Source of the DNA: Candidatus Parcubacteria bacterium
GTDB lineage: Bacteria > Patescibacteriota > Saccharimonadia > Saccharimonadales > Saccharimonadaceae
DNA: 64,000 nt
Assembly: GCA_023432445.1 (NCBI GenBank)
Contig: JAEYUP010000001.1
Coordinates: forward strand, 62,001 to 126,000
Direction of reading: 5' to 3'
The notes beneath the pieces are model-generated. The model did no database searches, had not been told where the DNA came from, and was given only the letters and a program-made list of their open reading frames with translations. The translations under genes and the position numbers were made by a program. This document shows positions 23,847 through 33,179 of the stretch, one piece after another. How positions within the stretch are numbered: position 1 is the stretch's first letter; the number at the start of each line of letters is the position of its first letter.

Positions 23847-25943
23847 CTACTTGCTAGTACGCTTTTCGATGATCTCTTGGGCTACGTTTGGTGGAACTTC
23901 CTCGTACTGAGACAGCTCCATCGTTGAAGCGGCTCGTCCCTGGCTTAGGGAACGAATGTCATTAGTATAACCAAAGAGGTTCGAAAGTGGAACAAACGCC
24001 CGCACTAGCTTGGCGCCACCAGGAATGTCCTCCATAGCGTCGATACGGCCACGACGCGCGTTGAGGTCGCCGATGATGTCACCCATGAAGTCCTCGGGGG
24101 TTGAAACTTCAACCTTCATAACTGGTTCAAGGATAACTGGTCGGGCCTTAGGGATACCTTCTTTAACGGCTAGAACACCTGCTAGGTTAAAGGCAAGCTC
24201 ACTGGAGTCCACGTCGTGGTATGAACCATCGTAGAGTGTCGCCTTAACGCCGATCATTGGGTAACCAGCTATCACACCGCTATCGAGTGTATCCTTGATA
24301 CCCTTTTCGACTGGCTTGCGGTATTCTGCTGGGACCACACCACCCTTAATTTCATCGACGAATTCAAAGCCTTCACCAGACTCGGTAGGTTCAAAACGAA
24401 TCCATACATCTCCATACTGTCCACGACCACCAGATTGCTTAGCGTGCTTACCTTGGGCTTCTGCTGTACCACGGATAGTTTCACGGAAGGCAACCTGTGG
24501 CTCACCGACGTTTGCTTCGACGTTAAACTCACGTTTCATGCGGTCAACCAGGATTTCAAGGTGAAGCTCACCCATTCCGGACATAATCGTCTGGCCGGTT
24601 TCTTCGTCGGTGTGGATACGGAAGGTTGGGTCTTCTTCGGCTAGACGCTGTAATGCAATACCCATCTTTTCTTGGTCAGCCTTAGTCTTCGGCTCAACGG
24701 CAATGGATACAGGTGGTTCAGGGAACTCGATTGACTCTAGTAGAATCGGATGAGCCACGTCAGCTAAAGTATGTCCAGTAAAGGTACTCTTAAGGCCCAC
24801 GACCGCTGCGATGTCACCTGCACTCACAGAGTCAATCTCTTCGCGCTTGTCAGCGTGCATACGAACAATACGTCCAATACGTTCTTTCTCACCGGTAGTA
24901 ACGTTTAAGATATAGCTGCCGGCAGTTAGTTTACCGCTATAAACACGGATAAAGATTAGTCGACCAACAAACGGGTCAGTCGCGATCTTGAACGCAAGAG
25001 CCGCCAATGGCTCAGAATCAGCCGGTTTACGCTCAACAAGATCGCCGCTCTTAGGGTTTGTGCCCTGGATAGCATCGATGTCGAGTGGTGATGGTAGGTA
25101 GTCGGCCGCGAGGTCAAGAACCTTCTCGACGATTACTCCACGGCCATCACCGCCAGTAACTAGGTAAAAATCACCGGCCAACACTCGCTTTCGCAGTGCT
25201 CGCTTAAGATCCTCAACGGTAATTGACTCTTCACCCTGCTCTAGAAATCGTTCAAATAGCTCGTCCTCGGCCTCAACAGCTGCTTCAACCAACAGGCTAC
25301 GCGCGTTCTTGGCCTTCTCTAGCATGTCGGCTGGTATCTCGCCCTGTACAAGGGCGTGGTCAGCATAATCGTTGTAGGTGTAAGCCTTCATGTCGATTAG
25401 ATCCACAACACCGTTGATGTCTTTTTCAAAACCGATAGGTAGGTGAATAGGTAGGGCGTGTTTTGAAAGTCGGTTGTGGATAGAGTCAAGCGATTTGTAA
25501 AAGTCGCCACCGATTTGGTTTATCTTGTTGATGAAACAGATACGAGGCACGCCGTACTTGTTAGCCTGACGCCAAACCGTTTCAGTCTGAGCTTCAACGC
25601 CCATCTTGCCGTCAAAAACAACCACAGCACCGTCGAGAACGCGAAGAGAACGCTCGACCTCGGCAGTAAAGTCGATGTGGCCCGGGGTGTCGATAATGTT
25701 AATCTTGCAGCCCTTCCAAAAACAAGTCACCGCAGCAGAGGTAATGGTAATACCACGCTCTTTTTCCTGAGCCATCCAGTCAGTTGTAGCGCTGTCGCCG
25801 TCAGCACCGCGAACTTCACCAATCTTGTGGTTGATACCGGTTCGGTACAAGATACCTTCAGTTGTGGTAGTCTTGCCAGCGTCAATGTGCGCGATAATTC
25901 CAATATTTCGATAGTCCTTAAGCGGGACGTTTTGCTGTGCCAT
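23847..25943 (-). CDS. fusA: Elongation factor G
   Basis: 698 aa, full length. G1 AHIDAGKTTTTEG, G3 DTPGHIDFTAEV and G4 NKINQ are present (usual NKMD becomes NKIN). Domain IV contains GVIAGYPMIGVKATLYDGSY and domain V MGDIIGDLNARRGRI. It drives ribosomal translocation. Its promoter is separate from rpsL/rpsG (extended -10 TGCTATAAT at 26014-26022) and the leader carries a GCCAT/ATGGC hairpin. The ribosome-binding region is AGAGAAGAGAG. Confidence 0.98.
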   Translation of the reverse strand: MAQQNVPLKDYRNIGIIAHIDAGKTTTTEGILYRTGINHKIGEVRGADGDSATTDWMAQEKERGITITSAAVTCFWKGCKINIIDTPGHIDFTAEVERSLRVLDGAVVVFDGKMGVEAQTETVWRQANKYGVPRICFINKINQIGGDFYKSLDSIHNRLSKHALPIHLPIGFEKDINGVVDLIDMKAYTYNDYADHALVQGEIPADMLEKAKNARSLLVEAAVEAEDELFERFLEQGEESITVEDLKRALRKRVLAGDFYLVTGGDGRGVIVEKVLDLAADYLPSPLDIDAIQGTNPKSGDLVERKPADSEPLAALAFKIATDPFVGRLIFIRVYSGKLTAGSYILNVTTGEKERIGRIVRMHADKREEIDSVSAGDIAAVVGLKSTFTGHTLADVAHPILLESIEFPEPPVSIAVEPKTKADQEKMGIALQRLAEEDPTFRIHTDEETGQTIMSGMGELHLEILVDRMKREFNVEANVGEPQVAFRETIRGTAEAQGKHAKQSGGRGQYGDVWIRFEPTESGEGFEFVDEIKGGVVPAEYRKPVEKGIKDTLDSGVIAGYPMIGVKATLYDGSYHDVDSSELAFNLAGVLAVKEGIPKARPVILEPVMKVEVSTPEDFMGDIIGDLNARRGRIDAMEDIPGGAKLVRAFVPLSNLFGYTNDIRSLSQGRAASTMELSQYEEVPPNVAQEIIEKRTSK

Positions 25944-26045
25944 GTCTCTCTTCTCTTTCTTTACGTCTTAGTGCGTATTATTTTTTGCCATAAAAAAATG
26001 GCGCTTTGCACGTATTATAGCAGAACAACGGGAGTAAAACTAGTC

Positions 26046-26252
26046 TCAACCCCTATCACTCTCAAACGTAAGATCACTAAGAGCTACGTACGCATCGACA
26101 TACTCCCCAGGCGCCCGTTCAAAATTGTACGTCGAGTACAATCTCTCGCGACTTATGTCGTACGTGACTTTTCTCATGCCATTTTGTGTAAAAGTCGACC
26201 TAACGTCTAGTGCGAGGGTCATTCCGGTGAACCCTCCCAACACTTCCATCAT
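26046..26252 (-). CDS. Small hypothetical protein coupled to the 299-aa gene
   Basis: 68 aa from the ATG at 26252, which overlaps the TGA stop of the upstream gene (ATGA) and has an AGGA ribosome-binding site inside that gene's last codons. It is not recognised: predicted beta-rich, acidic C-terminus (SDLTFESDRG). A longer reading frame to 26333 starts at a GTG without a ribosome-binding site, so I prefer the coupled start. Confidence 0.55.
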   Translation of the reverse strand: MMEVLGGFTGMTLALDVRSTFTQNGMRKVTYDISRERLYSTYNFERAPGEYVDAYVALSDLTFESDRG

Positions 26253-27148
26253 ATTCCTGCCCCGCCCTCCTGATCTGAAACGCATTGGACCAGAGGCTCT
26301 CCATTCACGATATTCGACAAGAGATAGAAGCACGAAGCATAGGGTTTGAGATCGGATGGTTCTAATTGCATCTTGTACTCAAGCATACGCATTAATGTGT
26401 CTGTCAATTCAGTGTTAAGTGAATCCGACTTTATTGAACTGAAATCCTCAATACACGACACCATCCCGTGAAAAGACCGTTCAGAAAAAAGTTCATCATA
26501 AAATCGAAAAAAGTACGCTAGTTCTGTCGTCTCTCTGTCGGTAGCGTATTGACCCTTGTCATGAATAAACATCGCATCCTCAACAGTTTTGCTGATAATA
26601 TAGTCCTCCTCAAAGCTCAACTCTGTTGTGGCTACTCTACCGTGAGCACGAGGCTCAAAACGCCCTAATGGTGAATCGACTACACTTCCGACCTTAACAG
26701 AATACACTAGCACCGGGCTGTATACCACGATCCCCTTATCTCCACGCTCATCATCATCAATAACCACCCCTTCCGGATCGGTAGAATGATCTGCGTGAGT
26801 TTCAATAACAACATCAAAACCATAAAACACCCCCTCGATTGCCTCATAAGGAGCAAGTTCATCCTCTGGACCAGCATTATTTGCTTCTACCTCAAAGCTG
26901 CCGTCTCTACGATCTATAACTATACTTGCTCCCAAAACATCAGGGCCACTTATACTACAGGGCTTCAACATTATACCCTCTTCGATCGCCATCTCATCCA
27001 GTTTATCCCTAATTTTTATACCAAACTCTAACGCAAGCTTTGAGCTAGCAAAAAAGGCAGGTAAATCGAAAACACGTTGCGCCTCCCGAATTGAAAGCGC
27101 ATCTTTATGCAAAAATTCTGGAATAGAAAAATTCTCAGTAAAGGTCAT
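26249..27148 (-). CDS. Hypothetical acidic protein
   Basis: 299 aa, not recognised. No signal peptide or membrane helix. An N-terminal helical part (~1-60) is followed by an acidic mixed region (ANNAGPEDELAPYEAIE, VVIDDDERGD) and a helical C-terminal third. Possible -10 boxes (TAATAT with TTGCAA upstream at 18 nt, or TATAGT) lie within 8-11 nt of the ATG. It forms a coupled pair with the 68-aa gene. Situated in the unknown block that separates rpsG from fusA. Confidence 0.65.
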   Translation of the reverse strand: MTFTENFSIPEFLHKDALSIREAQRVFDLPAFFASSKLALEFGIKIRDKLDEMAIEEGIMLKPCSISGPDVLGASIVIDRRDGSFEVEANNAGPEDELAPYEAIEGVFYGFDVVIETHADHSTDPEGVVIDDDERGDKGIVVYSPVLVYSVKVGSVVDSPLGRFEPRAHGRVATTELSFEEDYIISKTVEDAMFIHDKGQYATDRETTELAYFFRFYDELFSERSFHGMVSCIEDFSSIKSDSLNTELTDTLMRMLEYKMQLEPSDLKPYASCFYLLSNIVNGEPLVQCVSDQEGGAGI

Positions 27149-27198
27149 GTATGCTCACTATATTACTGTCATGAAGCTAAGACTTGCAAGCACAAGAA

Positions 27199-27888
27199 TT
27201 ACGCTACAATCGGCACACGAATATCCCTCACGGCAGATCGATATACAGACTCGCGCGCAATTCGATCCGCTAATACGACAATATCGGCCGGTCCATTAAC
27301 GGGAACCTCGTCGTAATTTACGGCATAAAACTCTCGTGGCTGTCTCTTCGCGATTTCTATTTTCTTTACTATCTTGTCGAAACGCGGTTCAAGCTGTTCG
27401 AGAAGGTAGTCATTAAGTGCCGATTTGCCGAGGTGCAGCTCACGTCCCTCAACGCGTATATCACGCACCCGGTTGAACAGCGAGAGCGCTACTCTTTGTG
27501 CGTCCACACGGTAGCGCATGACCTCGTCTGAAGGAACCTTCGGTGGTTCTGTGATGAGATGAACCCAGTTGTGAAAGTATCTGGGAACACGAACCACGCC
27601 TATTCCAAGATTACGAAACTCAAAGGGGTTAGTTATGTCTGCCTCATGAACTTCCGGATAAAATCGTCGCGGCCACTGAAGATGATGACGATCATTATAC
27701 GGCGAAGGCCACTGGTACCCAGGCTCTACAGTTCCTTTAATTAGAGAAACTAATTGCGGAAAATCAACAAGTCCTCGTTCATCAACTGGGGTCTCGAGCA
27801 ATTTGTGGTTTGGGTTATGGAGCCAAACATCTCGGGGCGGCAAATCTTCGCGGACTCTCTTGTCGGAGTACCCCACGAAGCGTTCCAT
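27199..27888 (-). CDS. Hypothetical His/Trp/Arg-rich protein
   Basis: 229 aa, not recognised. A central block has many His, Trp and aromatic residues (YNDRHHLQWPRRFYP around residue 65-80, then RYFHNWVHLI around 102-112). This resembles an HNH/metal-site arrangement but has no confirmed signature. The C-terminal half is a charged helix. Extended -10 TGGTATAAC lies ~50 nt upstream, with AGGTTG near the ATG. It might be a nucleic-acid-associated protein; low certainty. Confidence 0.6.
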   Translation of the reverse strand: MERFVGYSDKRVREDLPPRDVWLHNPNHKLLETPVDERGLVDFPQLVSLIKGTVEPGYQWPSPYNDRHHLQWPRRFYPEVHEADITNPFEFRNLGIGVVRVPRYFHNWVHLITEPPKVPSDEVMRYRVDAQRVALSLFNRVRDIRVEGRELHLGKSALNDYLLEQLEPRFDKIVKKIEIAKRQPREFYAVNYDEVPVNGPADIVVLADRIARESVYRSAVRDIRVPIVA

Positions 27889-27955
27889 ATCAGCAACCTG
27901 CTCCCATCGTGTTTGTTTTTACCCTCATGTTGTCACTGTTATACCACAAGCGCGT

Positions 27956-28231
27956 TCAGGTACGCAAGCGTTTTGAGAGACAAATGTAATTATCACCTTC
28001 ACCTGGACAACCCTTGATAAATTTATCGTGCTCCGCAATTGCCTCTTCTTCTGTCATTTCGCCCCTACTGACCGCTAGTGTAGCCAGCCGCGAAACGAGC
28101 AGCACACGATCCCCACAAGAAAAACACGCCGGGGATATTTTCTCGGCGTGTTCATCCATTTCGCGGGACAGCGCAGCTCTCCGCTCTAACTGCTGCGGGT
28201 CGATCGAATCTCTCTGCCGCGTATATTCCAT
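27956..28231 (-). CDS. Small cysteine-containing protein after rpsG
   Basis: 91 aa, not recognised. Four cysteines in CFSCGD (~36-41) and KGCPGEGDNYICL (~73-85) could form a zinc or Fe-S site, which is notable because zinc sites are lost elsewhere in this window. The rest is a charged helical region. It starts 15 nt after the rpsG stop and is probably co-transcribed with rpsL-rpsG. Confidence 0.6.
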   Translation of the reverse strand: MEYTRQRDSIDPQQLERRAALSREMDEHAEKISPACFSCGDRVLLVSRLATLAVSRGEMTEEEAIAEHDKFIKGCPGEGDNYICLSKRLRT

Positions 28232-28245
28232 ACCTTAAGTATAGC

Positions 28246-28725
28246 TTATCCGCGGGCAAAGTGTGCAAATGCGCGGTTGGCCTCGGCCATCTTGTGCGTG
28301 TCTTCCTTCTTCTTGAAGGCAGATCCGGTCTCGTTGTATGCATCGACGATCTCAGCTGCAAGGCGTTGCGCATACGGCATACCCTTGCGAGCACGAGCCG
28401 ACTGTACTAACCAGCTAAACGCATAGTGGTGCTGACGATGGCCAGCGACTGGGAACGGGATCTGGTAGTTCGCCCCACCGACGCGACGAGATTTAACCTC
28501 GAAGTTTGGCGAAACATTCTTAAGCGCTCGCTCAAAAACCTCTAGTGGGTTTTCACTGTCGAGCTTCTTAGCGGCTGTTTCAAGCGCTTCGTAAACAGCA
28601 CGCTCAGCCAGGAGCTTCTTGCCGTCGAGCATTGACTTGTTTATGAGGCGCTGCACGAGCGGACTTTGGTACTTACGGTCCGGGCTAACCCGACGCTGGA
28701 GACTAACGGTTACTTTACGCGGCAT
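28246..28725 (-). CDS. rpsG: 30S ribosomal protein S7 (uS7)
   Basis: 159 aa. It has the S7 core ESKSRRVGGANYQIPFPV-like stretch (EVKSRRVGGANYQIPFPV) and the end KKEDTHKMAEANRAFAHFA. S7 organises the 30S head and, in E. coli, represses the str operon. It overlaps rpsL by one base. Confidence 0.97.
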   Translation of the reverse strand: MPRKVTVSLQRRVSPDRKYQSPLVQRLINKSMLDGKKLLAERAVYEALETAAKKLDSENPLEVFERALKNVSPNFEVKSRRVGGANYQIPFPVAGHRQHHYAFSWLVQSARARKGMPYAQRLAAEIVDAYNETGSAFKKKEDTHKMAEANRAFAHFARG

Positions 28726-29138
28726 TATTTGTCTCCCTTCTTAGCACCGTACTTGCTACGGCCCTGCTTGCGGTTAGCGACACCCTGGAGGTCCAGCGCA
28801 CCACGAACGATGTGGTAACGAACACCTGGAAGGTCTGGCACACGACCACCACGAACGAGCACAACGGCGTGCTCCTGGAGGTTGTGACCTTCGCCACCAA
28901 TGTATGCCCACACTTCGTGACCATTAGTCAAACGAACACGAGCCACCTTACGGAGGGCTGAGTTAGGCTTCTTTGGTGTTTTCGTCGTTACCTTGATACA
29001 AACACCACGCTTAAGTGGGGCGTCCTGATCATAGTATCGAGTCTTTAGGGCGTTGTGAATGCGACCAAGCGCAGGCGACTTCGACTTCTTCGAAGCAGTC
29101 TGGCGGGGCTTACGCACTAGTTGGTTGATAGTTGGCAT
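28725..29138 (-). CDS. rpsL: 30S ribosomal protein S12 (uS12)
   Basis: 137 aa with the long N-terminal form seen in Firmicutes. The decoding loops TKTPKKPNSALRKV (Lys43 region intact) and RGGRVPDLPGVRYH are clear. The residue aligned with E. coli Lys88 is proline (codon CCA); substitutions here confer streptomycin resistance in other bacteria. The neighbouring Asp, the RimO target, is conserved. First gene of a short str operon with its own promoter and a ~125-nt leader. Confidence 0.97.
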   Translation of the reverse strand: MPTINQLVRKPRQTASKKSKSPALGRIHNALKTRYYDQDAPLKRGVCIKVTTKTPKKPNSALRKVARVRLTNGHEVWAYIGGEGHNLQEHAVVLVRGGRVPDLPGVRYHIVRGALDLQGVANRKQGRSKYGAKKGDK

Positions 29139-29266
29139 TATGAAAAAATTCTCCTTAAGAATCTAACTTTGTTGGCCGTCCGGCAGCAAACCGTAAGACC
29201 GATATATTCACCCTTCTCGATGTCTTGTACACTTTTCATCGAGTAGTGAATGGAAACTCACCTATC

Positions 29267-29295
29267 ATTATACCACCTATAGAGGCGTCAGACAA
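29267..29295 (-). promoter_or_regulatory. rpsL-rpsG promoter and leader
   Basis: Minus-strand -35 TTGTCT (29290-29295), 17-nt spacer, -10 TATAAT (29267-29272). The leader downstream holds a 7-bp CTCGATG/CATCGAG hairpin. Confidence 0.8.
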
Positions 29296-29299
29296 GCTT

Positions 29300-29329
29300 A
29301 AAGGAGACCCCCGATTGAAGGTCCCCTTT
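29300..29329 (-). terminator. Terminator of rpoBC
   Basis: Stem AAAGG-GACC / GGTC-CCTTT (29300-29309 with 29320-29329, one mismatch each side) 18 nt beyond the rpoC stop; only a short T-run follows. Confidence 0.7.
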
Positions 29330-29347
29330 AATAGTGCGTTCTGAGGT

Positions 29348-32300
29348 TTAGGCTTCTTCGCCTTCTAATACCTCATCACCTTCCAGCGTATCAAGCGCCA
29401 GAGCACTTCCAACACCGGTTCCCACAGGAATCTTACGCCCGATGATGACGTTTTCCTTGAGACCGTGAAGACGGTCCATGCGTCCACTAACTGCGGCGTT
29501 GATCAGCACGCGAGTCGTGTCCTGGAATGATGCAGCTGAAAGCCAGCTGTCAGACCAGATAGAGACCTTTGTGATACCGAGCAGTAGCTGAGTGTAAGCG
29601 ATCGGCTCTTTACCTTCGGCAATTAATGCCTCGCTAGCTTCAACAACCGCCGCTCGTGAGACGATGTCCCCGGTCACAAATGTGCTGTCACCTGGGTCTT
29701 CAACCTGAACACGGCTAAACATCTGTCGAACGATGATCTCGAGGTGCTTGTCAGCAACGTCTTGACCCTGTGCCGCGTAGATACGCAGAACTTCGTTGAT
29801 TATGTAGCGCTGAGTAGCTTCAATACCCTTGAGTCGCATTAGGTCGTGCAGGTTGAGTGAACCACTGCTTAGTCGGTCGCCCGCCTCGACAGTGTCTCCA
29901 CTCTTAACGAGTAGTTGCATTGCACCAGGTACCTCATAACGGACCGGTGAACTTGGGGCCGCCGCCAGCACAACGTGCTCGTCAGTGATCTCAACAACTC
30001 CGTCGAACGGTGCCACGATAGGCTTGCTTTCGCTTTCGCCACTTGCCAGAACATCGCCAACCTTAACGGAAGCGCCATTCTTTACGTTGGCAGTTCGGCC
30101 TTCAAGAGCAATCTTTTCAACGTGGCCAGCTTCAGGAGTAACCTGAACGATGTACTTCTTGCCATCTTCCCAAGCTTCTACTAGACCAGTTACTTCAGTA
30201 ACAAACGCCTGTCCCTTTGGTGTTCGAGCTTCAAACAGCTCTTCAACACGAGGCAGACCCTGCGTGATGTCGCTTTCCTGGACGCCACCGGAGTGGAAGG
30301 TACGGAGAGTCAACTGCGTTCCAGGCTCACCAACTGACTGAGCCGCGATGACACCAACTGGCTGGGCCTTCGCCACTAACTTATTAGTAGACATGTCGAT
30401 ACCGTAGCTTCGCTGTGGTACGCCGCGAAGGTTCTTGGTTGAGAGTACAGATTGAATCTTAACCTCGTTGACACTACTATCAGCTTCGATCGCATTAGCA
30501 ATTTCACGAGTGATCAGCTCGTCCTTCTTGACGTGACCCTGAACATCTTCGGCAGCATATCGACCGTAAAGTCGGTTGCCAAAGTCGATCATCGTCAACT
30601 CTGTCTCAGAACGGAAGATTGAGAATCCGTCGTCATCACCAACGGTATCTTCGACCGTAAAGACATCTTGTGAGACGTCAACCAAACGACGAGTCAAGTA
30701 TCCTGAGTCAGCTGTCTTAAGCGCGGTGTCGATAAGACCCTTACGCGAACCACGCGTAGCCACGAACTGCTCAAGGCTTGAAAGACCCTTCTTGTAGCTA
30801 GATCGGATAGGCAGCTCAATCTCTCGGTTAGTCGCGTCAACCATGATACCGATCATAGCGCTCGCGAGCATAACGTTTGAGATGTCACCACGAGCACCTG
30901 AGTTGACCATGACAGAGACACTGGTATCCATGTCCTTCAACTTAGTCTGCAAGAAGTCAGTAACGGTGCGGACAACGCCACGCCATGTCGATACAGTTAG
31001 GTTATAGCGCTCTTCTTCGGTTATAAGACCCTGGTCAAACTGATCAGAGATCAACGCCGTCTTAGCGTCACCCTCGGCGATGAATTCGCCAGTCTCTTCG
31101 AAGACTATGTAGTCATCCTTACCGGTCGATACGGCTGAGATAGTTGCAAAACGGAAGGCCAGACCCTTCATGCGGTCAGCTGTCAGAGCAGTCTGCTCTG
31201 CGCCGTACCGGTGGAAGATGTTATTAAGCACCTTCTTGATCTGCTTCTTATTCTGAACGTTGTCGTCATATGGGTAGTCCTCTGGCAAAATCTCGTTAAA
31301 GAATACTCGTCCGAGGGTAGTGTTTCGGATCTCACCCTTAGCGTAAACTCGAATCGGAGTTTGTAGCTGGATTTTACCATTATCATACGCCATTTCAGCT
31401 TCATAAACAGAGCTGTAAGGTTTGATCTTCTCTGTCTGCGCACCAGGTTTATCGTAAGTCAGGTAGTAGTTACCAAGCACGATGTCTTGAGCGATTGACA
31501 GCACTGGGGCGCCATCGGCTGGCTTCAAGAGGTTAGCTGTTGCGCTCATGAGCTCACGAGCTTCTTGTTGCGCCTGTCGAGACAATGGCAAGTGAACCGC
31601 CATTTGGTCACCGTCGTAGTCCGCGTTAAATCCGTTGGCAACTAGTGGGTGTAGCTGGATCGCCTTACCTTCAACCAATCGAGGCTGGAAAGCTTGGACA
31701 GACAGACGGTGAAGAGACGGCGCACGGTTCAAAAGAACGTATTTGCCGGCAATCACAGCGTCAAGCGCATCCCAAACAACTGCTTCACCAGCTTCGATGA
31801 GACGAGTTGCTGAACGAATGTTGTGAGCGTGCTCACCCTTGATCAACCAACTAATAACGAAAGGCTTAAAGAGCTCTAGTGCCATCTGCTTTGGTAGACC
31901 ACATTCGTTAATCTTAAGCTTTGGACCAACCACGATAACTGAACGTCCAGAGTAGTCCACGCGCTTACCAAGCAGGTTCTGGCGGAAGCGACCCTGTTTA
32001 CCCTTGAGCATGTCAGAAATCGACTTGAGTCGGCGGCGTCCACCAGTGGCGTTAACGGCACGACCACCACGAGCAGCCGAGTTATCGATCAAGGCGTCAA
32101 CAGCCTCTTGGAGCATTCGCATTTCGTTGCGGCGAATAACTTCCGGCGCGTTGAGGTCGATAAGCTTCTTGAGACGGTTGTTACGGTTGATAACACGTCG
32201 GTAGAGGTCGTTTAGATCTGATGTCGCAAATCGTCCACCTGTCAACTGAACCATCGGACGTAGGTCTGGTGGAATAACTGGCAGAACTGTCAGCGTTAGG

Positions 32301-33178
32301 CTACTAGGGTCTATGCCGGCTGATTGCATTCCTTCGAGGACCTTGAGACGCTTGAGAAGTTTCTTCTCTCGCTGACCCTTAGCTCCAGCGACCTCTTCTG
32401 TTAGCTCAGCAATAAGGGCCTCAAGATCGATGTCGTCTAGCAGTGCCTTCAATGCCTGACCGCCCATACCGACAGTGGTGATGTCTTGGTACTCTTCTGG
32501 CAGGTTGCGGTAGTCAACTTCGCTAATTAGCGCACTTTTAGCCAGGCTTTCTAGTTGAGTTTTCTTAAGTGTGTAGTTCTCTTCTAGTTCGCCAAGTTCG
32601 CGAGTCTGAGCCTCGGCAAGATTTTTAACGTCGGCACCTTCAGCTTCGGCTTCCTTCTCGTATCGCATCTTGATGGCAACACGACCGGCATCGGTCTCAG
32701 CCTCAAGATCAGCCAAGAACTTAGCCCGCGCTTCTTCATCAACGCTAAGCACAACGTAGGTCGCGAAGTAAGCGATACGCTCCAAGTTTCGGACTGTTAC
32801 GCCAAGTAGCAATGACATTGCACTTGGAGTACCACGCATAAACCAAATGTGCGCAACTGGCGCCGCAAGAGTAATGTGCCCCATGCGCTCACGTCGGACA
32901 ATAGATTTAGTAACTAGGTCACCGTTCTTGTCGACAGCCGCTTCACGCGAACGAACGCCCTTAAGCTTGTTGTCGTGCGGGTTGATGTCCTTGACTGGAC
33001 CGAAAATTCGCTCACAGAACAATCCATCGCGTTCTGGCTTTTGCGTTCTATAGTTGATTGTCTCTGGCTTGGTTACTTCGCCGTAGCTCCACTTTAGAAT
33101 GTCATCTGCACTTGCGACACTAAGTCGGATAGCGTCAAAGTCAGCGATACCGGTGTTGTTAGAAACGATCCGTGACAT
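29348..33178 (-). CDS. rpoC: RNA polymerase beta-prime subunit without zinc-binding cysteines
   Basis: 1276 aa. The catalytic motif reads NADYDGDQMAVH (usual F is Y) near residue 490; RTFHSGGV and AAQSVGEPGTQLT mark the bridge/trigger region. The N-terminal zinc ribbon that normally lies at residues ~64-90 is replaced by a cysteine-free segment (PVKDINPHDNKLKGV...), so all four Cys equivalent to E. coli 70/72/85/88 are lost. The second site (normally C-x6-C-x2-C before AAQSIGEPG) is also cysteine-free: NLRGVPQRSYGIDMS. It begins 1 nt after rpoB. Confidence 0.97.
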   Translation of the reverse strand: MSRIVSNNTGIADFDAIRLSVASADDILKWSYGEVTKPETINYRTQKPERDGLFCERIFGPVKDINPHDNKLKGVRSREAAVDKNGDLVTKSIVRRERMGHITLAAPVAHIWFMRGTPSAMSLLLGVTVRNLERIAYFATYVVLSVDEEARAKFLADLEAETDAGRVAIKMRYEKEAEAEGADVKNLAEAQTRELGELEENYTLKKTQLESLAKSALISEVDYRNLPEEYQDITTVGMGGQALKALLDDIDLEALIAELTEEVAGAKGQREKKLLKRLKVLEGMQSAGIDPSSLTLTVLPVIPPDLRPMVQLTGGRFATSDLNDLYRRVINRNNRLKKLIDLNAPEVIRRNEMRMLQEAVDALIDNSAARGGRAVNATGGRRRLKSISDMLKGKQGRFRQNLLGKRVDYSGRSVIVVGPKLKINECGLPKQMALELFKPFVISWLIKGEHAHNIRSATRLIEAGEAVVWDALDAVIAGKYVLLNRAPSLHRLSVQAFQPRLVEGKAIQLHPLVANGFNADYDGDQMAVHLPLSRQAQQEARELMSATANLLKPADGAPVLSIAQDIVLGNYYLTYDKPGAQTEKIKPYSSVYEAEMAYDNGKIQLQTPIRVYAKGEIRNTTLGRVFFNEILPEDYPYDDNVQNKKQIKKVLNNIFHRYGAEQTALTADRMKGLAFRFATISAVSTGKDDYIVFEETGEFIAEGDAKTALISDQFDQGLITEEERYNLTVSTWRGVVRTVTDFLQTKLKDMDTSVSVMVNSGARGDISNVMLASAMIGIMVDATNREIELPIRSSYKKGLSSLEQFVATRGSRKGLIDTALKTADSGYLTRRLVDVSQDVFTVEDTVGDDDGFSIFRSETELTMIDFGNRLYGRYAAEDVQGHVKKDELITREIANAIEADSSVNEVKIQSVLSTKNLRGVPQRSYGIDMSTNKLVAKAQPVGVIAAQSVGEPGTQLTLRTFHSGGVQESDITQGLPRVEELFEARTPKGQAFVTEVTGLVEAWEDGKKYIVQVTPEAGHVEKIALEGRTANVKNGASVKVGDVLASGESESKPIVAPFDGVVEITDEHVVLAAAPSSPVRYEVPGAMQLLVKSGDTVEAGDRLSSGSLNLHDLMRLKGIEATQRYIINEVLRIYAAQGQDVADKHLEIIVRQMFSRVQVEDPGDSTFVTGDIVSRAAVVEASEALIAEGKEPIAYTQLLLGITKVSIWSDSWLSAASFQDTTRVLINAAVSGRMDRLHGLKENVIIGRKIPVGTGVGSALALDTLEGDEVLEGEEA

Positions 33179-33179
33179 A

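Noticed and set aside
26249..26333. Frameshift joining the 299-aa and 68-aa reading frames
   Set aside because: An ATGA stop/start overlap with an AGGA ribosome-binding site fits two coupled genes better than one broken gene, although a frameshift cannot be fully excluded.
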